From JACNIZ01 sp964344765 (lineage in GTDB: Bacteria; Planctomycetota; UBA1135), in contig CAYFOM010000001.1 of the NCBI GenBank assembly GCA_964344765.1, positions 124,001 to 188,000 on the forward strand: a stretch of DNA of 64,000 bases, read 5' to 3'. The notes beneath the pieces are model-generated. The model did no database searches and was not told the DNA's origin. It worked only from the letters and a program-made list of their open reading frames with translations. Positions 24,459 to 33,275 of this stretch are shown here, piece after piece; position 1 is the first letter of the stretch, and each line of letters opens with the position of its first letter. A program made the position numbers and the translations under genes.

Positions 24459-26000
24459 ATGATTGCAATGTCTTCCGCCCTTTCACTGATCCTTGCCCTC
24501 ACGCTCGCGCCGCCCATGTTTCAGGAATCGGCGCCCAATCAGGAACCGGCGGAGGGAGCGCCGGCGCCGGAGGAAGTCTTGCCCAAGCTGGTCGAACTAG
24601 ATGGCGACGTCGCGCGGATTCCATTCACCCTAGGCGACCGCCGACCCATTCCGGTGATCGAAGCAATGGTGAATGGAAAGGGTCCTTTTAAGTTTTATTA
24701 CGACACCGGCGCCAGCGTTTGTGTGCTGCACAGCGGCTTCGTCGAAGAAATGGGGATCGCGTCGCTTGGCCAAACCGAGGTCGGGGATCACACCGCAAAT
24801 GCGCGAATCGCCGCCGATCGCGTCGAGTTGGCGACGGTGGAAATGGACGGCATTCGATTTGAGGGCGTTCCTGCTCTCGCTTTCGACCGCAGTCGTTTAG
24901 GTGGCGATGAAATTCGCGGGGTTTTGGGATTGCCGCTTTTTCATGAGCACTTGCTAACGATGGATTACCAGAAGCAGCAGATGGAGATCACTAGCGCGAC
25001 TTTGCCCGCTGAAGGAATCGGAATCCTTCCTTATGGCGGCGAAATGCTGCCGGAAATGATGATCACCGTTGGCGGTGAGGAAATCTCATGCCACATCGAT
25101 TCCGGTTCACCGACTGGACTGATGTTGCCGACCAGTTTCGTTGAGAATCTGGCGCATAAAAACGAAGCCAAAAAGATTGGCGAGGCTCGCACCGTCAACA
25201 GCGTGCTTGAAATTTGGAGCGTGCAGATCGACGCCACCGCCGACATTGCCGGTAATAAGTTCGTCGATCCGACTGTGATCTATAACGAAATGGTGCCCAA
25301 TGCTTTGATTGGATATCAAATCCTGAAAGACATGGTGCTGTCGATTGATCAGCGATCTAAACGCGTGCGCCTGCTGCCGAACAATCTGCACGCAAACCTC
25401 GCCGGTATCGAACGCGCGATCCTTGATTACGCCGAGTCGTATTACGAGTTGAAACCGGAGTACGTCGAACGATCCATTCATAAGGACTTGGCCAAAATCG
25501 GGTACACGCTGAAGGATGGTAAATGGAAAACCCACCCGATGGACTACGACGGTTTCATGAACATGGTGATGTGGTACGTCAACAACGACCACACGCCTGA
25601 ACCCGGTCCCAAAGACGTCGTCGTACTTGCGGCCACAGATCAAACCGCGTTGGTGAAATTAACCGGTTCGTGGGGCATCGACTACATGCACGTCGGCCTG
25701 TATGAAGGCCGCTGGCAAACGCGAAACGCGGTGTGGCAGAGCGTGCCGGAGCCGCGCGCCGCCGAAGCCATTGAAAAGGATCGTGTACTGGTCGAGCAAG
25801 TGGTGCGGAAATACCTCGCTGACATGGTCTCCGGAAACGAGGAACTCAACCCAAACGGTGACGTCGAAGTGCTGGGAGTCATGGACCGCGTTGCCTGCGC
25901 GAAACTGACGACCGCCTGGGGCGTCGACCTCATCAACCTCATCAAAAATGACGGCGGCGATTGGATGGTCCAGCATGTAATGACTCATCCGCATCCGTAG
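24459..26000 (+). CDS. Exported aspartyl-protease-like (retropepsin-type) protein with lumazine-binding-like C-terminus
   Basis: A 513-residue protein with a signal peptide (SSALSLILALTLAPPMFQ; start at 24459 or the ATG at 24468). Two aspartyl-protease-like motifs are visible: FKFYYDTGASVCVL (DTG) and EEISCHIDSGSPTGLMLP (DSG), within retropepsin-like domains that also show GVLGLPLFHEHLLTMDY and ALIGYQILKDMVLSID. The last 170 residues form a separate region with MNMVMWYVNNDHTPEPGP, YMHVGLYEGRWQTRNAVWQS and LTTAWGVDLINLI, as in SnoaL/lumazine-binding-like nuclear-transport-factor folds. Divergent from padR across the palindrome, so probably regulated by it. Whether it cuts peptides outside the cell is unproven. 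Confidence 0.72.
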   Translation: MIAMSSALSLILALTLAPPMFQESAPNQEPAEGAPAPEEVLPKLVELDGDVARIPFTLGDRRPIPVIEAMVNGKGPFKFYYDTGASVCVLHSGFVEEMGIASLGQTEVGDHTANARIAADRVELATVEMDGIRFEGVPALAFDRSRLGGDEIRGVLGLPLFHEHLLTMDYQKQQMEITSATLPAEGIGILPYGGEMLPEMMITVGGEEISCHIDSGSPTGLMLPTSFVENLAHKNEAKKIGEARTVNSVLEIWSVQIDATADIAGNKFVDPTVIYNEMVPNALIGYQILKDMVLSIDQRSKRVRLLPNNLHANLAGIERAILDYAESYYELKPEYVERSIHKDLAKIGYTLKDGKWKTHPMDYDGFMNMVMWYVNNDHTPEPGPKDVVVLAATDQTALVKLTGSWGIDYMHVGLYEGRWQTRNAVWQSVPEPRAAEAIEKDRVLVEQVVRKYLADMVSGNEELNPNGDVEVLGVMDRVACAKLTTAWGVDLINLIKNDGGDWMVQHVMTHPHP

Positions 26001-26147
26001 CCAGACCGAAATCGCGAATTCAAATTTTCTGGCATACTGATTTTGACGAGTTTGCTGTCCGTTCTCGAGCTGAGTGTCTTTTGAATGGAGGCAGAAGGAC
26101 TTCTGCCGACTCACTTCCTACTCTCAAAAACTCAGCCGCCACTCCAG

Positions 26148-27200
26148 ATGAGCACCGTCAGCCGCTTCAAGCACTCCCTTTTCGTCGCCCTCACCGTCGC
26201 CCTAATTTTGCTGCTCACAGCGACGGCCGGGGCACAAATCGGTCCCAAAGGCCGACTGTTTAACGGCAGCTCCGTCAAGGGCTTCATCAGCCAGCCTTTT
26301 CAAATAAAGGAGTACGCGTTTTTCGCAAAAGCAGGGGAGGGCATCTTCCTCAACACCGTCGAACTGGGCGGTTTGAATTTCGACCCGCAGGTCAACATTT
26401 ACCGACCCGACGGCACGCTGCAGCTGTGGGATTGGGGGCCCGCCATCATCGGCGTTGGATTCACTGCAACGCAGACCGGCGTTTACACCTTGTCGTTGAA
26501 GGACTATCGCTCCGGCGGCGGCACCGGCGTTTATGAAATTCATTACGGGCGCGCGCCGGGTGCGAATGAGCATGGCGAACTCGTCAACGGCGGTAAAGTT
26601 TCCGGCACCATCGAATTTGGCGATGTCGATTCTTACACCGTGACCGCCAACCCCGGCGACAATGTGCTGCTGCGCGCCGTCGACTTAGGCGGAGTGAATT
26701 TCGAACCGCAAATCAACGTATATAAGCCGGATGGGTCGCTGCAGCTTTGGGATTACGGCCAAGTGATTTGTGGTGTCAGTTTTACTGCAAACATTGCCGG
26801 TCCATACACCGTGATGCTACGGGATTATCGATCCGGCGGTGGCACCGCGCCGTATGAAATTCACTGCGTGCGCACGCCGGGTGCCAACGAGCATGGCGAG
26901 TTGACCAGCGGCACCGTGGCTTCCGAATTCATCGAATTAGGCGACTTGGATTCGTTTACTTTCACCGTGAACCAAGGCGACACCTTTCAGTTGCAAGCTA
27001 CCGATATGGGCGGCACCAACTTTGAACCGCAGATGAACATCTATCGCCCCGATGGATCGTTGCAGAATTGGACTTGGGGCAACAATGTTGCGACCTTTGG
27101 CATGACCGCAGGTTCGACAGGGACCTACACCGTTGTGGTGATGGACTACCAGAACGGCGGCGGAACTGGCCCTTACGAGCTACTATTCACCATCCAATAA
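26148..27200 (+). CDS. Secreted protein with three tandem PPC-like repeats
   Basis: The ATG at 26148 starts a signal sequence (FKHSLFVALTVALILLLTAT, ending near AGAQ), giving 350 residues; the frame is open 21 codons earlier but the coding signal begins here. Three homologous units of about 105 residues follow. Each shows a variant of NFEPQxNxYxPDGxLQxWxWG and a YRSGGGTGxYEIH or YQNGGGTGPYEL ending, and GANEHGEL separates them. Such beta-rich units resemble bacterial pre-peptidase C-terminal domains and probably bind a partner or sugar. No protease is attached. It overlaps the convergent GH20 gene by 18 bases. Confidence 0.72.
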   Translation: MSTVSRFKHSLFVALTVALILLLTATAGAQIGPKGRLFNGSSVKGFISQPFQIKEYAFFAKAGEGIFLNTVELGGLNFDPQVNIYRPDGTLQLWDWGPAIIGVGFTATQTGVYTLSLKDYRSGGGTGVYEIHYGRAPGANEHGELVNGGKVSGTIEFGDVDSYTVTANPGDNVLLRAVDLGGVNFEPQINVYKPDGSLQLWDYGQVICGVSFTANIAGPYTVMLRDYRSGGGTAPYEIHCVRTPGANEHGELTSGTVASEFIELGDLDSFTFTVNQGDTFQLQATDMGGTNFEPQMNIYRPDGSLQNWTWGNNVATFGMTAGSTGTYTVVVMDYQNGGGTGPYELLFTIQ

Positions 27201-29471
27201 TGGCATAAACGCGGTGATCTCTTTGCGTCCGTCAATGCCCGGACCTTCCAAATACGCAAGCACGACGGGGCGCGGTAGGCCGGAAATGTGGTCGATCCGC
27301 AGTGCATAATCGCGCCCCGCTTCTAGCTCGATCGAGTTGGATTGAAGCGCTTCGGTGTTTGGAGTTTCGCCGATGACTTGCTCGCCAGCGGTGAAGTTTC
27401 CGTCTCCGTTTAGGTCTAACCAAAGTTTGGCGCGACCGGATTGTGTCTTCATCGAAACGGTGTGTTTACCGCTTTCTGCAACCCGGACCGTTGCGGCGAA
27501 TCGCTGGCCGACGACGCGGGTATGCTCGATCGGTCCGCGTAACATCGGCAACTTGTATTGACGCGTTTGCTTGAGCTGATCGAAATCGGGGAACTGCTTT
27601 GGCGTGCGCGAGCCGATGTCGAATTCCGTAACAGCGACGCGATCCGGCCATTTGAGGAATCGCGCCCAACTTGTTCCTTGGACCGGCTGGCCATCTTCGG
27701 CGATCAATTGCGCGCGAATCATGAAGCCATCTTCATTCGAAATGGGCTGTTGGTAAGTTTCGCCGTCGGTGGTTGGATCTTGCGGCAATCCCCAAGTCAG
27801 CCAATGCATATTCCCTTGGAACGGCGCCGTGGTGTATCGAATTTCACCTTTTAGCGCAGTGCGGTTGCGCAGCGCCACGCCGTCGGCTGGTTCCGTGTCG
27901 AATAATGCGGTGATCGGTCCGAGCGAATCGCCGCGCTCAATTTCGATGGGTTGCACGATGCCAAATACTCTTTGGTCGGCGGATCGCACACGCGCAAGCA
28001 GTTCATCGGCGTCGCTGTAGTTTCGGCTCCAAACGCGTTCGGCAAAAACGGGTAGGCGGAAGCGCAGATCGTGAATCACCGACGTTTCACGCTGCTCCCA
28101 AACCGAAATTTGCGAGCCAATGATTTGATCTTCGCGATCAATCCACTCGGCATTCCAAACCTGATCATCGCGGTTCGGATCCTTCGGCCCGCGGTCTTCA
28201 AACACCGGACGACCCGGCTCCCAATGCCAAAACTCATTCGGCGGCCAGCCCGCCATCTCCAACGGCGACCATTTGCGTCCGCCGCTCGATCCGGGGTGAA
28301 CCACGTTATGGCTTCCCACTACGTACAACGGTTTCCAGCTGGCATTAATCACCGGATAGCCGGCATTCAGTAAATCCCACGGCGCGTTATACGAAGATTC
28401 CCACGCCGCCACGACAACGCGATCCGCTCCGCTGGCCGGCAAGATGTCAGTAGGGGCGCCATGGAAGCCCTCCCAAACAATCAAACGTTTGCCGCGCGCG
28501 CGAACCAGTTTTTGCACTCGACCCAAAAACGGCAACAACTGGTCGCCGGCGCCGGACTCGTCGCCGCCGATGTGAAAATACGGCGAGCTGTCGAACACGT
28601 CCATGACTTCGTTCAGCAACGCTGCAATGCGATCAAAGTGTTGTTCGCTAGCCACGTCGCGATCGGTTTTGGCTTCCGGCAAATAACCGGATTGTCGCAG
28701 CCGACTGGAATGCCCCGGCAAATCAATTTCCGGAATGATGGTGATTCCGCGCACCGCAGCGTAGTCGATCAACCCTTTCAACTCCGCCCTCGTGTAGCAG
28801 CTGTTGTTTTCGAGCTTGTCGGTAACCGGCGCAAACGGAAAAGTGAACAACTGATCATCGGTTAAGTGTAAATGCAAAAAACGCAGCTTGTACAAATGCA
28901 TCAAACGCACGACGTCCTCCAATACCGCGATGCTGTGCGGATTGCGTGCGACGTCGATCAGAATCGTGCGGTAGGGGTAAGCCGGTCGGTCTTGCAGAAC
29001 TGTTCCCGGCAGCCAAATTCGGTCGCCGTCTACCTGGACTAGCTGGAGCAAGCTGGCAATTGCATGCGCCATGCCGGCCGTGCTTCTTGCCTTCATGGTG
29101 CAACCGCTGGAAAAGATTCCTATGGAATAATCGCCGTCCTCCCTTTCCGGATTTTGATTCGGACCCGTGGGCTGCAGTTCCAAATGGATGGATTGAACCG
29201 GCGGCGGTTCGTTCCGGTCATGCATGATTACCGGTAAGGTTAGCCCGGTCAAAATTTGCAACTCTTGGGACAGAAGTCGCGCTTGGGTGACGAGCATGGA
29301 ATCGGGGCCGTCATCGGTCCAGGCCACAATCGCGGTCGCTGAACTGATTTCAAACGGGTCATCCGAATGGCGGATCAATACCGGCGTTGGAACCAGAGCC
29401 GGTAGGGGGCCGGTTTCGGTGTCCTGTGGACACGTTGCACTTGCGAAGCCGAGGATGAGGGAGCAGAGCAT
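27183..29471 (-). CDS. Glycoside hydrolase family 20 beta-N-acetylhexosaminidase
   Basis: The ATG at 29471 begins a signal-like MLCSLILGFASATC (762 residues); a TTG at 29507 is an alternative. After an N-terminal GH20b-like region, the TIM barrel shows YPYRTILIDVARNPHSI, FLHLHLTDDQLFTFPF, ITIIPEIDLPGHSSRL and the catalytic FHIGGDESGAGD with the adjacent Asp-Glu of the substrate-assisted mechanism. The C-terminal 150 residues are beta-rich and contain KLWLDLNGDGNFTAGEQ, like a PA14 or carbohydrate-binding module. It should remove terminal GlcNAc or GalNAc from chitin-derived or glycoprotein oligosaccharides outside the cytoplasm. It is probably cotranscribed with the upstream 29504-31444 gene. 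Confidence 0.9.
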   Translation of the reverse strand: MLCSLILGFASATCPQDTETGPLPALVPTPVLIRHSDDPFEISSATAIVAWTDDGPDSMLVTQARLLSQELQILTGLTLPVIMHDRNEPPPVQSIHLELQPTGPNQNPEREDGDYSIGIFSSGCTMKARSTAGMAHAIASLLQLVQVDGDRIWLPGTVLQDRPAYPYRTILIDVARNPHSIAVLEDVVRLMHLYKLRFLHLHLTDDQLFTFPFAPVTDKLENNSCYTRAELKGLIDYAAVRGITIIPEIDLPGHSSRLRQSGYLPEAKTDRDVASEQHFDRIAALLNEVMDVFDSSPYFHIGGDESGAGDQLLPFLGRVQKLVRARGKRLIVWEGFHGAPTDILPASGADRVVVAAWESSYNAPWDLLNAGYPVINASWKPLYVVGSHNVVHPGSSGGRKWSPLEMAGWPPNEFWHWEPGRPVFEDRGPKDPNRDDQVWNAEWIDREDQIIGSQISVWEQRETSVIHDLRFRLPVFAERVWSRNYSDADELLARVRSADQRVFGIVQPIEIERGDSLGPITALFDTEPADGVALRNRTALKGEIRYTTAPFQGNMHWLTWGLPQDPTTDGETYQQPISNEDGFMIRAQLIAEDGQPVQGTSWARFLKWPDRVAVTEFDIGSRTPKQFPDFDQLKQTRQYKLPMLRGPIEHTRVVGQRFAATVRVAESGKHTVSMKTQSGRAKLWLDLNGDGNFTAGEQVIGETPNTEALQSNSIELEAGRDYALRIDHISGLPRPVVLAYLEGPGIDGRKEITAFMPLLDGE

Positions 29472-29503
29472 GGGAAATTTGATTTCGCAAAGGGTTCCAT
29501 GAA

Positions 29504-31444
29504 TCAACGCGGAAGCACAGTTGCCAACACTGCGCTCACCGCTTCAAAAGCATCTACATCAGAGACTTCAGTGGTAACCACCGCCCAACAGCGACGGCCG
29601 TTGACGTCACCAACCATCCAAGTCTGATCCCATTGTTTGCCGTCGGCATCGGTGCGACGCAATGCAGCATATTTGGCCGGCACACTTGCGTCGGCTCCAA
29701 AAGCGGCGTCACCATAAATCACCTCGCCGACGTCTCCTTCTAAAGCCCAGCCCAGCGTATGCATTTCGACGCGTTCGGTGAGCGCATCGCCCATCGCCGG
29801 CGGTGGTCCGAGCAAGCCATCGACCAATGGCATCCATTCCACCGTCATCGTCGTGTTGCGCATAGTTGCGGTAGAGGATCGGGCCGACGGGTCGGTGCGC
29901 ACTGTCCACAACTTGGGATCGACGGAGTATGTGACGCCTTCGGCTTCATACGAAACTAAAGCCGGACCCGTTGCCAACGAGATACCGGTCATGATGTGAA
30001 TCAATAAGCCTTCGAGCTCCGGTCGAGTGTAATAAGGTCCGCGATAGGCAACAACGAGGTGCTCCTTCTCGGTGAACCACGTGATGAATGAAAGCAAGAT
30101 TTCATTCTCTTCATCCTTCTTCTGACCGTAATAGCGGCCCTCCTCGCCGCGGACTTGCTGGCCGAATAACGGGAATTGCTTGGCTTGATTGGAGCTGGCT
30201 TTGCGCTTGAAATGCCGCGCATGAAACTTCTTTTGCACATTCACAAGGGCATCACCGGGGGAGAGGTCGCCGCGAAACTCCAGCCATAGACTGCCGGATT
30301 TCTGCACCCCGGTTTTTTGATCATCACCCAACTCATCATTGACGCCGACGCGTACAAAGTCATAACGCACGCCGGTTGGCGTTTCACTGCGCCGAGCTTG
30401 CAGCCCGCTGTCGTGGCGTAGCTTAAGCCCATCGCAAATGGTTGTAACGATCTGCGCCGATACGCCTGAATCCCCAACCTTCTTTAAGGTTTGAGTGAAC
30501 CGGTCCATCGCTTTGTCGTAGTTGTTGGCCAGAGCGACAACGGTCACATTCACCACAAAACCCTTGACCGGAATCACGGCGTCGTAGCGCCAGCCTCCCC
30601 ATGAGCCAGGCTTTCCGTGAAGCAGGCTGCGCCAGCCCAACACTGTTTTGGGCCCAACTGCAAATCGCGCTGGCACGCTTTCTTTATATTCGTAATCCTT
30701 GCCCGACGCCGCAACGGCAACCGGTATCTCCTCCGGCAGGCTCTTGTGGAACTTCTCGGCCGCTGCAATGGCTTGGTTTTCATCGCCAACGTGAAACACG
30801 CGTAATTCCATTACCTCCGACCCAAACTCACCACGCAAATAAGCCTGCGTTTCATTGGCGACCAATTTGGATTCCCAGATCACCGGCAGTGGGCAAAGCA
30901 AACCGAAAACGTTGTACTGAATTTCATCCCATATGTGAAAGTCCTTTCCTTCCATGGAATCGAGAGCCTTTTTGAGATCGGTTTTTCGCATGGAACCCTC
31001 GGCGTCGGGTTGCGCCCAACTGAACAGTACTGCTCTAGATTTAGGCCGATTTTGAGCGTGAAAGGTATACACCCATTTGCTGCCATCCTCGAGCGTGCAG
31101 TGGAAATAGCGAGAGCTTTGGTAGTTGCCGATAACCTGGCTCACCTTGCTCTGAATCTCGCCGGGCTTGAGACCTCTTTGCCGCAATAGGTATTGGAAGT
31201 CCTCGGCCGCAGCCGTTGCCCAATCCGATGACTTGCTGTAAACCCTTTTCTCGACCGACGTCTGAATGCGCAGCGGAGGATGCAACGCCTGCGGATTGGA
31301 ACGGCTGAGGAATTCAATCGTGTAGAGCTTCTTCTCTGAAAACTCCTGCGCAATCCAGCGGTCGGCGGGGTAATCCAACTTCCACCCCAAGCCGTCGAAG
31401 GTCTGCTGTTGGGCGGCGAGTAAGGCAAGGGCGGCAAGAAGCAT
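29504..31444 (-). CDS. Large exported protein of unknown function
   Basis: A 646-residue product with a short signal peptide (MLLAALALLAAQQ). The mature part consists of repeated beta-rich units with Trp/Tyr-containing motifs such as GWKLDYPADRWIAQEF, GNYQSSRYFHCTLEDGSKWV and GKPGSWGGWRYDAVIPVKGF, but I recognise no family. Three segments start with the same pattern (a short beta hairpin ending in WxxxxxxxD), which suggests an internal repeat of about 200 residues. The gene is divergent from the class V aminotransferase and ends 33 bases before the GH20 start, so the two are probably one transcript. A role in carbohydrate use is only contextual. Confidence 0.55.
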   Translation of the reverse strand: MLLAALALLAAQQQTFDGLGWKLDYPADRWIAQEFSEKKLYTIEFLSRSNPQALHPPLRIQTSVEKRVYSKSSDWATAAAEDFQYLLRQRGLKPGEIQSKVSQVIGNYQSSRYFHCTLEDGSKWVYTFHAQNRPKSRAVLFSWAQPDAEGSMRKTDLKKALDSMEGKDFHIWDEIQYNVFGLLCPLPVIWESKLVANETQAYLRGEFGSEVMELRVFHVGDENQAIAAAEKFHKSLPEEIPVAVAASGKDYEYKESVPARFAVGPKTVLGWRSLLHGKPGSWGGWRYDAVIPVKGFVVNVTVVALANNYDKAMDRFTQTLKKVGDSGVSAQIVTTICDGLKLRHDSGLQARRSETPTGVRYDFVRVGVNDELGDDQKTGVQKSGSLWLEFRGDLSPGDALVNVQKKFHARHFKRKASSNQAKQFPLFGQQVRGEEGRYYGQKKDEENEILLSFITWFTEKEHLVVAYRGPYYTRPELEGLLIHIMTGISLATGPALVSYEAEGVTYSVDPKLWTVRTDPSARSSTATMRNTTMTVEWMPLVDGLLGPPPAMGDALTERVEMHTLGWALEGDVGEVIYGDAAFGADASVPAKYAALRRTDADGKQWDQTWMVGDVNGRRCWAVVTTEVSDVDAFEAVSAVLATVLPR

Positions 31445-31499
31445 GAATCGATGCTACTTCCGCGCAACAAGAGCACTCCGAAGATCCGCTTGAGAATCA

Positions 31500-31525
31500 G
31501 GCGGCTTTGCTATTTGCAAACCGCC
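31500..31525. other. Inverted repeat in a divergent intergenic region
   Basis: GGCGG-C-TTTGC and GCAAA-CCGCC form two 10-base arms with a single bulged C around TATTT. It lies between divergent genes (start codons 118 bases apart) and has no T-tract. It could be an operator or a 5' leader structure. Confidence 0.4.
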
Positions 31526-31562
31526 GCCGACGAATTAATAAAACGGGTCCGGCAGCTCCTCC

Positions 31563-33275
31563 ATGAAATTGCCCCCGCTCGACTTTGCAACTTTGCGCCG
31601 CGAAACCGTAGGCGTGGACGCCAGTTTTGAGACGCCGTTTGGACGGCGGCTGATGACCTATGCCGACTACACTGCGTCGGGCCGCTGCCTGGGTTTCGTC
31701 GAGCAGTTTTTGCTGCAAGTGCAGCATATTTACGCCAATACGCATACCGAAGACGACGTTTCCGGGCGCAGTATGTCGAGGTTGCTGGAGCAGGCGAGCA
31801 CCGCGATCAAAGATGCGGTCAATGCCGGTCCGGACGGCAAGTTGATTGCTCTGGGCACCGGCAGCACCGCGGCGATATATAGGTTTCAGCAATTAATCGG
31901 CGTTGCTATTCCGCCGGTGAGCGCTGAATATTTGGTGCAGTGGCGCGAACAATTTATGGGGCGGCGCAAAGCGGCGGCGTTTGAAGAGTTCGTGCGCGAG
32001 CGGCGGCCGGTGGTTTTTGTCGGGCCGTTTGAGCACCACTCGAACGAGATCACCTGGCGGCATTCTTTAGCTGAGGTCGTGGCTATTGGATTGGCTGCGG
32101 ATGGCGGTATTGACTTGGAGGATTTGAAGCAAAAACTGCAATCGAAACAGTATCGCGGACGACGGTTAATCGGTTCCTTTTCGGCCGCTTCCAACGTCAC
32201 CGGCCGACGTACGCCGGTTCATGAAATCGCCCGAATCCTGCACGCGCATGGTGCGCTGGCAGTTTTTGATTACGCCGCGTGCGCGCCGTATGTGCCCATC
32301 GATATGAATCCGGACCCGGGTGCCGACGGCGGCGACCCGTCGCTGGATGCGATTTTTGTTTCACCGCATAAGTTTTTGGGCGGGCCGGGTTCGAGCGGGG
32401 TGCTGGTTTTCAATCAACGCATTTACCACTCGGAACTACCACCGTCAGTGGGGGGCGGCGGCACCGTCGATTACGTCGGGCCGCACGCGCATGATTTTGT
32501 TGAGGATATTGAAGAGCGGGAAAAAGCGGGTACGCCGGGTACGTTGCAAACGATGAAGGCGGCGTTGGCCTTTATGGTCAAGGATTCAGTGGGCGTAGAC
32601 AAGATTGAAGCACGCGAAGACGAGCTGCTGCGCCGCGCTTTGAAGCGTTGGGGTGCGAATGAGCGCATTGAAATTTTGGGCGGCGCCGACCCCGCGGACC
32701 GCACTGCGATCATCTCGTTCAATATTCGAGATCCGCGCGGCGGTTACTTGCACCCGAAGCTACTGACTGTGTTGCTAAACGATCTGTTCGGCATTCAAAG
32801 CCGCGCCGGTTGCAGTTGCGCCGGACCTTATGGGCATGTGCTGCTCGATATCGATGAACCGACTTCCGAACGCTATCGCGCCGCAGTCAAAGACGGCTTC
32901 GTCGGCATCAAGCCGGGCTGGTGCCGCATTGGTTTCCACTTCGCGATGGACGACGCCGAGGCCGATTTTTTGATCGACGCAGTGGAATTGCTCGCAGATT
33001 CCGGTTGGGTTTTTCAACAGATCTATCAATTCGATTTGAAAGCGGCAACCTGGACCCATCGCGAATTTACTCCCGAAGAAGAGCCGTACGACCTCACCGC
33101 AGCATTGGATCCCAAACCAGCCGGCGAGGCGTTGGAAGCCTCGATTCGAGCATTTCTTTACGCCGGTTATTTGGACAAGGCGCGCAATCTTGCCGCTCAA
33201 CTGACCTCAACCGCGCCATCGCAATCGCAAAAATTGGAAGGCGCGTTGGAAGAGCTGCAGTTTTTCAGCGCTTAA
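31563..33275 (+). CDS. Class V aminotransferase/cysteine desulfurase-like enzyme
   Basis: A 570-residue PLP-dependent protein. YADYTASGRCLGFVEQFLLQ and NTHTEDDVSGRSMS lie at the N-terminus; FVGPFEHHSNEITWR and SFSAASNVTGRRTP follow; FDYAACAPYVPIDMNP gives the PLP-ring Asp, and DAIFVSPHKFLGGPGSSGV holds Lys270, the Schiff-base lysine. RAGCSCAGPYGHVLL (Cys417, Cys419) aligns with the catalytic Cys loop of SufS-type desulfurases. The last 130 residues extend beyond the usual fold. It is longer than SufS (about 406 residues), so its substrate may differ; no other Suf genes lie near. It ends overlapping the convergent gene by 11 bases. Confidence 0.82.
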   Translation: MKLPPLDFATLRRETVGVDASFETPFGRRLMTYADYTASGRCLGFVEQFLLQVQHIYANTHTEDDVSGRSMSRLLEQASTAIKDAVNAGPDGKLIALGTGSTAAIYRFQQLIGVAIPPVSAEYLVQWREQFMGRRKAAAFEEFVRERRPVVFVGPFEHHSNEITWRHSLAEVVAIGLAADGGIDLEDLKQKLQSKQYRGRRLIGSFSAASNVTGRRTPVHEIARILHAHGALAVFDYAACAPYVPIDMNPDPGADGGDPSLDAIFVSPHKFLGGPGSSGVLVFNQRIYHSELPPSVGGGGTVDYVGPHAHDFVEDIEEREKAGTPGTLQTMKAALAFMVKDSVGVDKIEAREDELLRRALKRWGANERIEILGGADPADRTAIISFNIRDPRGGYLHPKLLTVLLNDLFGIQSRAGCSCAGPYGHVLLDIDEPTSERYRAAVKDGFVGIKPGWCRIGFHFAMDDAEADFLIDAVELLADSGWVFQQIYQFDLKAATWTHREFTPEEEPYDLTAALDPKPAGEALEASIRAFLYAGYLDKARNLAAQLTSTAPSQSQKLEGALEELQFFSA

